From positions 4,217,001 to 4,281,000 of the forward strand of contig NZ_CP103300.1 in assembly GCF_025562755.1 (NCBI RefSeq): 64,000 bases of DNA, given 5' to 3'. Both the position numbers and the translations under genes were made by a program. Within the stretch, counting starts at the first letter, position 1. The number at the start of each line of letters is the position of its first letter. Shown here piece by piece: positions 41,622 to 49,357 of this stretch. The notes under the pieces were generated by a model. It made no database searches. It was not told the DNA's origin and saw only the letters and a program-made list of their open reading frames with translations. This DNA comes from Endozoicomonas euniceicola (GTDB lineage Bacteria; Pseudomonadota; Gammaproteobacteria; Pseudomonadales; Endozoicomonadaceae).

Positions 41622-41825
41622 CTATTCGAAAAAAATCTTTATCTCTACATCCAGTGCCTGCGCCAGACGATGCATTGTCATCAGAGTAGGATTTCGTTGA
41701 CCGTGCTCTATTTCACTGATATCCGGATTATGTAGGCCAGCTCTGTGAGCGAGCTCCTCTTGGCTGAGACCTTGCTGCTTTCTCAGTTCTTTTAGCTTGC
41801 GTCCGAACTGCTGCTTTGGATCCAA
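41622..41825 (-). CDS. XRE-family helix-turn-helix regulator
   Basis: 67 residues, one HTH_3 domain: GRKLKELRKQQGLSQEELA, HRAGLHNPDISEIEHGQRN, PTLMTMHRLAQALDV. Size and position beside restriction genes are those of controller (C) proteins. The start is TTG at 41825, because an in-frame TAA lies two codons upstream and AAGGA is 7 nt ahead. A perfect 10-bp palindrome (41830-41853) covers that ribosome binding site, so it probably represses itself. Convergent with mcrC. Confidence 0.85.
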   Translation of the reverse strand: MDPKQQFGRKLKELRKQQGLSQEELAHRAGLHNPDISEIEHGQRNPTLMTMHRLAQALDVEIKIFFE

Positions 41826-41829
41826 AATT

Positions 41830-41853
41830 TATTCCTTACAAAAGTAAGGAATA
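41830..41853. promoter_or_regulatory. Perfect palindrome, likely operator of the XRE gene
   Basis: TATTCCTTAC, spacer AAAA, GTAAGGAATA: 10-bp perfect arms. The right boundary is 28 nt and the left 5 nt from the TTG start, so the site includes the AAGGA ribosome binding sequence. The symmetry and place suggest an autoregulatory operator. It could instead form an mRNA hairpin hiding the ribosome binding site. Confidence 0.7.
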
Positions 41854-42002
41854 GTCAGAACAGGAGCAAAAATCGTCTATAGTATATATCCTAAATTTTT
41901 GTTTTTTGAGATCGCAGCTCCCCTTCTTTTGTAACGATGATTTCTGTACAGCTCAGCAAATAAACCTATTCAGAGTCGTATAGTGTGCCGAGGCTCCATA
42001 AG

Positions 42003-42500
42003 ATGGCCGAGAAAAGACGTAGAAAATCGAATTATTCCCCTGAATTTATGGATAAAGCTGTGGATATTGCTTTGGCATCGGTTCTCCCTGACAAAGAGGT
42101 GGCAAGATTGTTAGGAGTCAATGCCAGCACCCTGGCTACATGGAAGGGTAAGAGGGCAAGGATGATAATTGGGCCTCAGCAGCCACAGGAAGCTATGTCA
42201 TTCGAGATAGAAGAGGAGCAGGATGCTACTGATGTCTCAGATAATGAATCTTTTGACGCCAGCCCTTATGAGGCTTCAGATGAGCCGATTCCGCCTCAGC
42301 CTGACGCATCCTCTCAGGACGCATCCTCTCAGGACGCATCCTCTCAGCATGAAGATGCGAAGTTGATCCTTAACGATGTGGCCAAGCTGATCCCCGAGGA
42401 AATTAACCAGCTCAGGAGGGAAAATCTCAGACTAAAAAACGAGAAGGATGTTTTGCAGGAGGCTCTTATCATCCTGGCTGGTTCATACCTGCGAGCTTAG
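42003..42500 (+). CDS. Orphan IS3 OrfA-like protein with acidic repeat insert
   Basis: 165 residues from ATG 42003; an 18-nt longer frame with a GTG start is less likely. The start RKSNYSPEFMDKAVDIALA and VARLLGVNASTLATWKGK is the transposase-8 type HTH of IS3 OrfA. The end, INQLRRENLRLKNEKDVLQ plus EALIILAG, is the usual leucine-zipper end (ERDILKKA-like). Between them is an acidic, disordered stretch of about 70 residues with DASSQ repeats, absent from IS3 proteins. No OrfB with DDE motif follows, so it may be a solitary DNA-binding protein. Confidence 0.65.
   Translation: MAEKRRRKSNYSPEFMDKAVDIALASVLPDKEVARLLGVNASTLATWKGKRARMIIGPQQPQEAMSFEIEEEQDATDVSDNESFDASPYEASDEPIPPQPDASSQDASSQDASSQHEDAKLILNDVAKLIPEEINQLRRENLRLKNEKDVLQEALIILAGSYLRA
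42303..42347 (+). repeat. 15-bp tandem repeat inside the OrfA-like gene
   Basis: GACGCATCCTCTCAG three times without mismatch, encoding Asp-Ala-Ser-Ser-Gln each time. Confidence 0.92.
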
Positions 42501-42507
42501 CCAATAA

Positions 42508-42777
42508 ATGTCACGAAAGACCAACCCGGTTGCTGAACACAACTTTCTTCAACCAACCACGCCACTGCTTCCTGTTCAGCTTACCCATCGAAGGTTAAAT
42601 GATGTCAGCGAAGTCATCGCCAGACATCGTACCCTCCCAAGCTTTAAACATCTCATAGTAGCGCTCACCTTGTTCCTGGCTCACGCTCTGTCACCTTCAA
42701 AAAGTGATTCACTGCTACTTTCTTTTGAACGTAAGCGTCAGGCCAGCTACATCTACTACCCCACTGTAAAATCCTGA
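42508..42777 (+). CDS. Hypothetical protein (89 aa), doubtful
   Basis: 89 codons starting 7 nt after the OrfA-like stop. The protein (SRKTNPVAEHNFLQPTTPL and HRTLPSFKHLIVALTLFLA) has one weakly hydrophobic segment and no recognised domain. There is no clear ribosome binding site. It could be a genuine small gene of the pair or the scrambled remains of an OrfB. Confidence 0.3.
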   Translation: MSRKTNPVAEHNFLQPTTPLLPVQLTHRRLNDVSEVIARHRTLPSFKHLIVALTLFLAHALSPSKSDSLLLSFERKRQASYIYYPTVKS

Positions 42778-42845
42778 ACACTATTTGCCATTAACTGACA
42801 TCTGATTATCCCGATTTAAGGTTCAAAATATTGCCCCTGGACGGG

Positions 42846-43268
42846 CTATATGGCCTTAGACTCAATGTCTTGTAATGCTTTATTGAAAATATCCATCACT
42901 GCTGGATTACTCTCACCGATATTGGCAACCTTCTGTATAAAGGCTTGCAAGTAGCCGATCTCATCCTTTGCCACTTTCAGCTCAGATTCCAATTGAATGA
43001 CTTTTTCAGCTAAGTCAATGTCCTTCTCAAGATACGACACAAGCTCTGTATTTGTTGTTGAAACAGGCTTGCTTTTAAGTAAGCGCTTTTTCTCTTTGTA
43101 TTCATTTTTGATGTTGAGATATTTGTCGAGCGTTTGTCGAGTGGTGGTAATCCCAAGGCTGGATTCAATTTTCGTGACCAGGAGATCCCAAGTTAACCTG
43201 CCTTCCCAGCTGCGAATTAATGCTTGTATAGAGATTTGCTGCTCTGTATCGAGTGACTTTATTGCCAT
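42846..43268 (-). CDS. Small coiled-coil protein of the recombinase module (GmtX/TnpC-like)
   Basis: 140 residues. The first half resembles a winged or HTH-like domain (IQALIRSWEGRLTWDLLVT, SLGITTTRQTLDKYLNIKN) and the second half is a coiled coil (KVIQLESELKVAKDEIGYL). It is the last gene of the four-gene recombinase operon, 12 nt after the preceding stop, with AAGGA ahead of the ATG. Its place and size match the third protein of Gamma-Mobile-Trio modules and TnpC of Tn554, so it is probably an accessory DNA-binding factor. The name is tentative. Confidence 0.6.
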   Translation of the reverse strand: MAIKSLDTEQQISIQALIRSWEGRLTWDLLVTKIESSLGITTTRQTLDKYLNIKNEYKEKKRLLKSKPVSTTNTELVSYLEKDIDLAEKVIQLESELKVAKDEIGYLQAFIQKVANIGESNPAVMDIFNKALQDIESKAI

Positions 43269-43280
43269 GCGTGCATTTCC

Positions 43281-45602
43281 TTATACTGAACCCAAAAAGC
43301 CTAAAAAATTCTTTTTAGCAGAAGTGTTATCAGGCTTTGTTTTGGCTTCAATGGCGGCGAGCAGCGCCTCGTCCGGGCTCGGTAGATTCAGCTCTCGTTG
43401 TGTCACTGTTTTAGTATCCAGGTCTGTAATACGCACTGTATTTAAGCTTGTCAGGAACCTCACTATCGAGCCTTGTTTTATGGTCTTGTCAGAAAGGACT
43501 TCTATCAAGTTTTTTAACAGACAGGTATTGCGATAATGCGTCGAGTACCATTGTTGCATCCCATCGCTCGTGGTGAAGTTTATGGTGTTTTGAACTTGCT
43601 CTAAATTATGCATTTGCACTTTGAGATCTTTCTTTAATAGCTCAATGGCATCCTCGTCGTGAGCAATATGACAGGAAGATGGGCATAATGTGCATTGAGT
43701 TTCAAACTCAGTCATGTAGGTACAAGGTGATAAGGTAAGGTTTTGCACGCAGAACCCTACCTCTGTTACGAACGTTGGGTTCAGGTTTTCAATTGCAGCA
43801 TCATACTGGGTTTTACTTTGTATCCTCTTGCCTACGTGCTCTTCAACTTCAGCTTCAGCTTCCTGATTATACAGAATATCACTGATGACTGAGGCGTTTT
43901 GAGCGTCTGTCGTGTGTATGTAGCTCAAGGTTTGCTCTACACTTTTCCGACCTGACAGCATTGAGATAAGTAAGTGCGGTAAGCCTTTTTTAGCCAAATA
44001 ATCATTCTGCCAATGCCTGAACTGATGAGGTTTAATAAAAAAATCCGAGGAAAACCCGTGTCGTTCAAAGATGGTTTTTTGATCTTTTCCCTTGAATTTT
44101 TTTAAGCTGCTAGAAACGAACTGCTCTAATGAGCCGATAGGCGTCAATAGAAAATGTGACGCTTTTTTAGCGTTTAATTGCTTTTCGGTGAAGGTAAATA
44201 GGGCGTTCTCATAATCCACTTGCTTGGTTTGCTTTGTATTGTAACCCGTAAGGCTTGCCTGGTTGGCGTTAACAAAGTGATTTTGAAGTTCGGCAACCGT
44301 GAGTACTTTTTTCCCTGCGCAATATTTTTCATACTGTCTTGTACTGAACAATGCCTGTCCCAAAAGTATAGAACCGTAACGGCACTGATGTACCATTGCC
44401 AACTTGTCGATAGGAGAAAGCTCTGCAATGGGCTTGAGGTATCTAGGCAGACCTTTGTTGCGGTTTGGAGCCTCGATTGCCCCCTGCGTGTCGTCTGTTA
44501 CTCGTGCGACTTTATCTGTACCATCGTAAAAGCCTAAGAGTAACGCAAGGTGAATGAGGGAGATTGGCTTATCCATTGCCGGGTTCAGAGATGTAATATT
44601 CTCAATACTGGGCTTGAACTCACCAAGCACGATTTTCAGAGATTGAGTGGGGTCTCTATAGAACCTTGCTAACACCCTTGCTGGTTCAGTGACAATACTG
44701 GTGTAATGCAACGCTCTATCAAGGCTTTCTGCCATTTCAACATTAAAATGCTTTTGGTTATCTAAATACCCCTTAGAGCCACGCCAGTTAAGGTAGTAAA
44801 CAGTCTCTTGTTTACCATCCACAGTTTCGAGATGGCTTTGCAAGCGCTGTTTCGTCAGAAGCACTTGCTCTGCTGCTGCTCGGTTGGGTGATGACATAGC
44901 CAGAGCTGACATGGTGCATGTGAAGGCATCCAGTTGCTTTTTTGATGGATGGATTAAGTCTTGCCAAGCGCTTATGTCAGAGGGTTCACCTTTGTAAGGA
45001 GGAATAACGTCATGAAAAATAGCCCCTAACACGAGGAGCGCTTTATCATCGGGAAGATTGTTCTTTTCAGCTTCAATGGCATCATCACCAGATTTTCCTC
45101 TCATTCCAATCTCACCCACTGGAAAATCAGGACTACAGCTCGCAGCAAGCATTTTATGCTGGTGAAGCCAGTCGAAAAATGAGGATAGACCGTGGGTATA
45201 AACCATACTATCGATGGCGCAATGAATATCACTCAAGCTAGTAGAGGCAACGTTGCAGCCAAGCTTGACAAGAAACTTCCTGGCAGAGGTAAGTTTTATT
45301 CGCTTATGATTTATACTGACATTTTCTTTGAACACATCTAATAAATAAGCGAAAAGCAACTGATGTGTATGGGCATCTAGTCTATCTGCATTGTTGAACT
45401 TGCTAGTTATTCTTGCGTTGGGCTGATAGCCATTATTGAATAAGAAGTTTGCGGTTACACCTGCTTCGTTTGTGAAGGTGACCGCAATATCACCCCATGT
45501 GGCCTGTTCTCCTTTTTGATTGGTAAAGCCTGTCAAAGGTTGCTGCTTTTTCTTTTTAATATAAGCGTGTTGGTTATCAATATAGCGGTTCAATGCGGTC
45601 AT
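43281..45602 (-). CDS. Large tyrosine-recombinase-like protein of the mobile module
   Basis: 773 residues from ATG 45602, which overlaps the previous stop as ATGA; a longer frame from 45641 is unlikely. Near residue 530-575 it has HQFRHWQNDYLAKKGLPHL and SGRKSVEQTLSYIHTT, the H-x-x-R box and the region of the catalytic Tyr of tyrosine recombinases. Downstream is a Cys cluster (FETQCTLCPSSCHIAHDED) likely to bind zinc. The N-terminal 500 residues are unrecognised. It resembles the large proteins encoded beside GmtY-type recombinases in gammaproteobacteria (VPA1269-like), a memory-based link that needs a search. Confidence 0.6.
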   Translation of the reverse strand: MTALNRYIDNQHAYIKKKKQQPLTGFTNQKGEQATWGDIAVTFTNEAGVTANFLFNNGYQPNARITSKFNNADRLDAHTHQLLFAYLLDVFKENVSINHKRIKLTSARKFLVKLGCNVASTSLSDIHCAIDSMVYTHGLSSFFDWLHQHKMLAASCSPDFPVGEIGMRGKSGDDAIEAEKNNLPDDKALLVLGAIFHDVIPPYKGEPSDISAWQDLIHPSKKQLDAFTCTMSALAMSSPNRAAAEQVLLTKQRLQSHLETVDGKQETVYYLNWRGSKGYLDNQKHFNVEMAESLDRALHYTSIVTEPARVLARFYRDPTQSLKIVLGEFKPSIENITSLNPAMDKPISLIHLALLLGFYDGTDKVARVTDDTQGAIEAPNRNKGLPRYLKPIAELSPIDKLAMVHQCRYGSILLGQALFSTRQYEKYCAGKKVLTVAELQNHFVNANQASLTGYNTKQTKQVDYENALFTFTEKQLNAKKASHFLLTPIGSLEQFVSSSLKKFKGKDQKTIFERHGFSSDFFIKPHQFRHWQNDYLAKKGLPHLLISMLSGRKSVEQTLSYIHTTDAQNASVISDILYNQEAEAEVEEHVGKRIQSKTQYDAAIENLNPTFVTEVGFCVQNLTLSPCTYMTEFETQCTLCPSSCHIAHDEDAIELLKKDLKVQMHNLEQVQNTINFTTSDGMQQWYSTHYRNTCLLKNLIEVLSDKTIKQGSIVRFLTSLNTVRITDLDTKTVTQRELNLPSPDEALLAAIEAKTKPDNTSAKKNFLGFLGSV

Positions 45603-47257
45603 TGATGATCTCCGAGCTTCGGTATTTTTCTTTCGTTGCAAATCGCAATGGTTGCCTTGATGTAATTGATGATTTTATTGAGTTTTTTTACCGTCGCAGG
45701 GTGTCCTGATTGACTATTGAGTTCAAGCTTACGCTCCGCCTTGTCAAGATACTGCTGATGATTTGCAGTTTCGAGCGGCCTAAAGTTGTCACAGGGATAG
45801 CAGCCCATTGGTGCTCCCCCTTTAGATTTGCAGCTTGAGCAATTATCGGGATTTAGCTTGTATCCCATTTCTTCATCAAAGGGACTTTTGACACAAAACG
45901 CATTGTCTTTTTTCAGCTCTTTAACCGATGTGGTATCGAATTTCTTGATAATTTGGTTGCCAGCGTAAGCTTGGTCTATTTTGACCCGCTCTGGAGCTTT
46001 AAGGTCTATGTAAGGCTCAATGGCTTGAATGGTCACGCCTGTAATTGAGGCGATTTGCGCAGGGCTGAATCCCTGCCAAACGGCTTGCGTTAATTGCGTA
46101 TGTCGCCACCGGTTGTTTTTAAGAGCCAAGGGTACATCAGGCAATCGGTCGCTCTGCGCATTAAGCTTTGCTTTAAATAGATAGTCGAGGTTTCCGAGAA
46201 GTGCAGCTGGCTGTAAATGGTAGGCTTGAGAGGTGTCACTGATTGCTCTGAAAAGCTCTGATTCTGACTGATACTCAGAGCTGAAGAGACTTTGATCTGG
46301 CAGTAGTGGTAAACGCCTCATCACCTCTGTCATTTCATCGGGGCTTAAGGTGATACGGCTTTGTTGTAACTGGTGTGAAAGATAGTTTTCGTAAGCTTGA
46401 TAATAACGTAATAACATTTGAGAACAGTCAGGCTCCAAGCGGTGTGAGCGTGATTCAGCGTTAAAACGAAATTCACCATCCTTCCCCTTGAAGGTTCGAA
46501 GATGTAACTGTTCAACATCTGAAAATAGATGTTGCGTTATGGGTTCCCATTTTCTGTCAGGCTCTTTGTGTGACTGAAATTCTTGACCAACTCGCAACAC
46601 ATCACACCATTTGATTTGTACAAGTTGGACAGGCCGCCTTACAATTGCCACCATAAGCTGAGATGCAATCACGTTTCGTAAACGTGTAAATTTTTGTTGC
46701 GTAAGTAGATTACTATCCAGATCCAGCGCTTGAAGGGTTTCAATACGAAGCACCTCTAGAATATTGTCATGCTCAATTTCACTGTAAGCACCGCTTTTAA
46801 TGTCAAGAATCCCTTTAGTGCCACTGTTTCTACCTAGATTTTCATCTTTGATTGATTCATACAGAGGGGAAAGAGTTGTTGAGTGGTAATCGTCACTCCG
46901 CTGACAAAAAGCAAACAATCCATCTCTAACGTTTTTCTTGTAACGATCAAGGGTTAGCCACCATGCTTGAAATTCATTGACATCAAGGTTGTCAACGATA
47001 TTTTTCAGTCGGCTTACGAAACCTGTTATAGAGTTATAGGCATAGCGTGAAGCAGTATGTGCTATTGCTAACCTTAAATCGAGGAAGGTGGCAGGATCGA
47101 CATTCAGTTCATTCATCCACCCTAAGCGCAGGAGCTTTTTATAGCCGAGCTGCCATTCATCAGACAAAACATCAAAGGTGTAACCCTCTTCTTTAGCTGA
47201 GAAGACCCTCTGACCCGCGTATTCTCTCTTTAAATCGGTGGTTTGAGATTTATTCAC
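45599..47257 (-). CDS. Second recombinase-like protein of the mobile module (GmtZ-like candidate)
   Basis: 552 residues from GTG 47257, chosen because GGAGG is 5-8 nt ahead; it starts inside the last codons of the preceding gene (GTGAATAA). Middle part LRNVIASQLMVAIVRRPVQ (Arg box region). Later NRWRHTQLTQAVWQGFSPA and QIASITGVTIQAIEPYIDL have the H-R / Tyr spacing of tyrosine recombinases. Then a Cys motif NCSSCKSKGGAPMGCYPCD, probably zinc-binding, and a charged helical end. It is the middle partner in a trio of recombinase-like proteins. Whether its catalytic residues are complete cannot be judged by eye. Confidence 0.6.
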   Translation of the reverse strand: MNKSQTTDLKREYAGQRVFSAKEEGYTFDVLSDEWQLGYKKLLRLGWMNELNVDPATFLDLRLAIAHTASRYAYNSITGFVSRLKNIVDNLDVNEFQAWWLTLDRYKKNVRDGLFAFCQRSDDYHSTTLSPLYESIKDENLGRNSGTKGILDIKSGAYSEIEHDNILEVLRIETLQALDLDSNLLTQQKFTRLRNVIASQLMVAIVRRPVQLVQIKWCDVLRVGQEFQSHKEPDRKWEPITQHLFSDVEQLHLRTFKGKDGEFRFNAESRSHRLEPDCSQMLLRYYQAYENYLSHQLQQSRITLSPDEMTEVMRRLPLLPDQSLFSSEYQSESELFRAISDTSQAYHLQPAALLGNLDYLFKAKLNAQSDRLPDVPLALKNNRWRHTQLTQAVWQGFSPAQIASITGVTIQAIEPYIDLKAPERVKIDQAYAGNQIIKKFDTTSVKELKKDNAFCVKSPFDEEMGYKLNPDNCSSCKSKGGAPMGCYPCDNFRPLETANHQQYLDKAERKLELNSQSGHPATVKKLNKIINYIKATIAICNERKIPKLGDHQ

Positions 47258-48575
47258 TTGCACCTCCAAGGCTTGGCACCGATTTGCTTTGATTTTTCGC
47301 AGAGAGTTCTTGAACTTTTACAGCCAGTTTAAACTCGTTATAGGTTTGTGCCATTTTGGAGTTTTCAACCCAGCCCATGCTGTATTTACGCATATCTTCA
47401 ATCTGTGCGGCCTCATAACCTGCCTCTTCCGCCTTTTCAGTAAACACCTCGTTCCACTTATGTCTTAGCTTATGAGGGTGCAGAGGGGTGCCAAAAGCGT
47501 CGCCAAATTTACCCACTAATTTGTTAATGGCGTTGTAAGAGATAGGCTGCCCTGATGAAACGCCCTTTTCCGAAATAAAAACGAAGTCATGCTCATGAGC
47601 GTTAGAATGTGAAGCTCGCACCGTTGATACGTAAAGCTTGATGAGCTTCATTAAATCCGACGACACCGAGGCCGACAATGCTTTGGTTTTATTTGCAGCA
47701 GGCATTCGCCTTGTATCGGTAGCATCGTCAGGCGTTCTGGTGATAAGAAATCGAGGATTATCCCAATCATCTACTAAATCACTAATCTTAAGCTTTAGAA
47801 CGGCACCAACTCGAACACCGGTGTCAATCAAAATTTGCATGATGATTTGATTTCTCAGTTTGCTCGATTTAAATGGGTTTTTCGGTGAGCTTTCTCTAAT
47901 GATTTCTAGAAGTTCAAAGAATTTATCTGTTGAAATGACGGACTCAAAGGGGTCTTTGGTGATGGTATTGTCTTTTCGAGAGCCTGAAATAAACTTATTG
48001 ATATAGAGCTGAAAAACCCTGAATTTATCGTCAGTTTTGACTTTATTTTCTGTGTCAGCCTGGTCGTAATGGTGGCAGACGTACAAATACTCAATATAAC
48101 TTCTCAGGCGAATTAAGCGCTGGCGAAAGGTGTGGGCTGATACTTGGGAATGACTGTTGGCCGTTGCATAGATAGCATCTCTGATACGCTTATCTGTAAT
48201 ACTGACCACAGCTGAACAGTCTTGCGAATTGCTGTCATCAGCATAGAGCTTACATGCTCGAACAAAATCCTCCACTTCGACTCTTGAGAGGAACTCACTA
48301 TCAGCAACCCTATCAACCAGGTTGATACCCTTATCTGCGAAATAACAATACAAGAGCTTTAACTCGTAAGCGTACTTTATGCGAGTATTTAGACTGGGCG
48401 CTTGCGTGGTCACTCCTTTCTTGCCTATAGAAAGAGGTGAGTTGTGATTGCCATTCAAATAGGCATTGAGATACAAACAGGCAGGGAAAACGCCGTTTCG
48501 TACCACCACTGGGAACGAGTGGCCATTGGTATCTCTATAGATTTTAACTTTAACGTTTTTACCCACTTCTATCAT
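47250..48575 (-). CDS. Tyrosine site-specific recombinase (GmtY-like candidate)
   Basis: 441 residues. The catalytic residues are readable: Arg in DTGVRVGAVLKLKISDL (about 255), H-x-x-R in HPHKLRHKWNEVF (about 366) and Tyr in KMAQTYNEFKLAV (about 411). An N-terminal SAM-like core-binding domain lies at about residues 60-200. First gene of the operon, facing away from nth, with the following gene overlapping its end. It is the likely integrase of the island. Other tyrosine recombinases, such as a Tn554 TnpA relative, would look similar. Confidence 0.82.
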   Translation of the reverse strand: MIEVGKNVKVKIYRDTNGHSFPVVVRNGVFPACLYLNAYLNGNHNSPLSIGKKGVTTQAPSLNTRIKYAYELKLLYCYFADKGINLVDRVADSEFLSRVEVEDFVRACKLYADDSNSQDCSAVVSITDKRIRDAIYATANSHSQVSAHTFRQRLIRLRSYIEYLYVCHHYDQADTENKVKTDDKFRVFQLYINKFISGSRKDNTITKDPFESVISTDKFFELLEIIRESSPKNPFKSSKLRNQIIMQILIDTGVRVGAVLKLKISDLVDDWDNPRFLITRTPDDATDTRRMPAANKTKALSASVSSDLMKLIKLYVSTVRASHSNAHEHDFVFISEKGVSSGQPISYNAINKLVGKFGDAFGTPLHPHKLRHKWNEVFTEKAEEAGYEAAQIEDMRKYSMGWVENSKMAQTYNEFKLAVKVQELSAKNQSKSVPSLGGASE

Positions 48576-48685
48576 TACAAATATAATTACTACTTATTCA
48601 TATTTTTACTATATGTGGCGATTGCGGTTTTGTAAAGGCAAAAAAAAAGACTCTCCTAGATTCTTTGAGTAATATTGAGGTTTTT
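48576..48685. other. Likely nth-side end of the island
   Basis: 110 bp, AT-rich. It holds TTTTGTAAAGG (48628-48638), the inverse of CCTTTACAAAA at the dapE side, a run of nine A followed by GACT (compare AAAAAGACT at 27608-27616), and TGAGTAATA (48666-48674), one base off the TGAGCAATA motif of the other end. The promoter of the recombinase operon also lies here. Confidence 0.35.
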
Positions 48686-49336
48686 TTACTTCTTTTTCTT
48701 TACATTTTTTTTTGGTGAAGAGAACTCGCAGAGGTCTTCGATGAGACAGCTGCCACATTGGGGGTTTCTGGCTTTGCAGACGTAGCGGCCGTGGAGGATT
48801 AGCCAGTGGTGGGCGTCTACCAGAAACTCTTTTGGCACCAGCCTTAACAGTCGCTTTTCAACCTCCAGTACGTTTTTGCCGGGGGCAATGCCCGTACGGT
48901 TGGAGACCCGGAAAATATGGGTATCCACAGCCATGGTCGGTTGCCCGAATGCGGTGTTGAGGACAACGTTCGCGGTTTTTCTGCCAACGCCGGGCAGGGC
49001 TTCCAGGGCTTCACGGCTATCAGGGACTTCACCATCGTGCAGTGTTAGCAGCATGGTGCATGTTTTAATAATGTTTTCTGCTTTGGCGTTATACAGGCCA
49101 ATGGTTTTTACGTAGCCTTTCAAGCCCTCCAGCCCCAGAGCCAGAATCGCCCGGGGTGTATTGGCTACCGGGTAGAGTTTATCGGTGGCTTTGTTAACAC
49201 CTACATCGGTGGCCTGGGCCGACAGAATGACGGCAATCAGCAACTCAAAAGGTGAGCTGTAGTTTAACTCAGTGGTCGGGTGCGGGTTCTGATCCCTCAG
49301 GCGGGTAAAAATCTCGGTACGTTTTTGTTTATTCAT
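48686..49336 (-). CDS. nth: Endonuclease III
   Basis: 216 residues. The helix-hairpin-helix LEALPGVGRKTANVVLNTA includes the catalytic Lys, the catalytic Asp is in MAVDTHIFRVSNR, and the 4Fe-4S ligands C-x6-C-x2-C-x5-C are in CKARNPQCGSCLIEDLCEF near the end. It removes oxidised pyrimidines from DNA. It ends in a Lys-rich tail. The island lies just past its stop codon. Confidence 0.97.
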   Translation of the reverse strand: MNKQKRTEIFTRLRDQNPHPTTELNYSSPFELLIAVILSAQATDVGVNKATDKLYPVANTPRAILALGLEGLKGYVKTIGLYNAKAENIIKTCTMLLTLHDGEVPDSREALEALPGVGRKTANVVLNTAFGQPTMAVDTHIFRVSNRTGIAPGKNVLEVEKRLLRLVPKEFLVDAHHWLILHGRYVCKARNPQCGSCLIEDLCEFSSPKKNVKKKK

Positions 49337-49357
49337 TGATGGATATCATCCGAAACG

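Noticed and set aside
41985..42002. GTG start for the OrfA-like gene
   Set aside because: The ATG at 42003 begins at the usual point before the HTH; the six extra codons are not conserved-looking.
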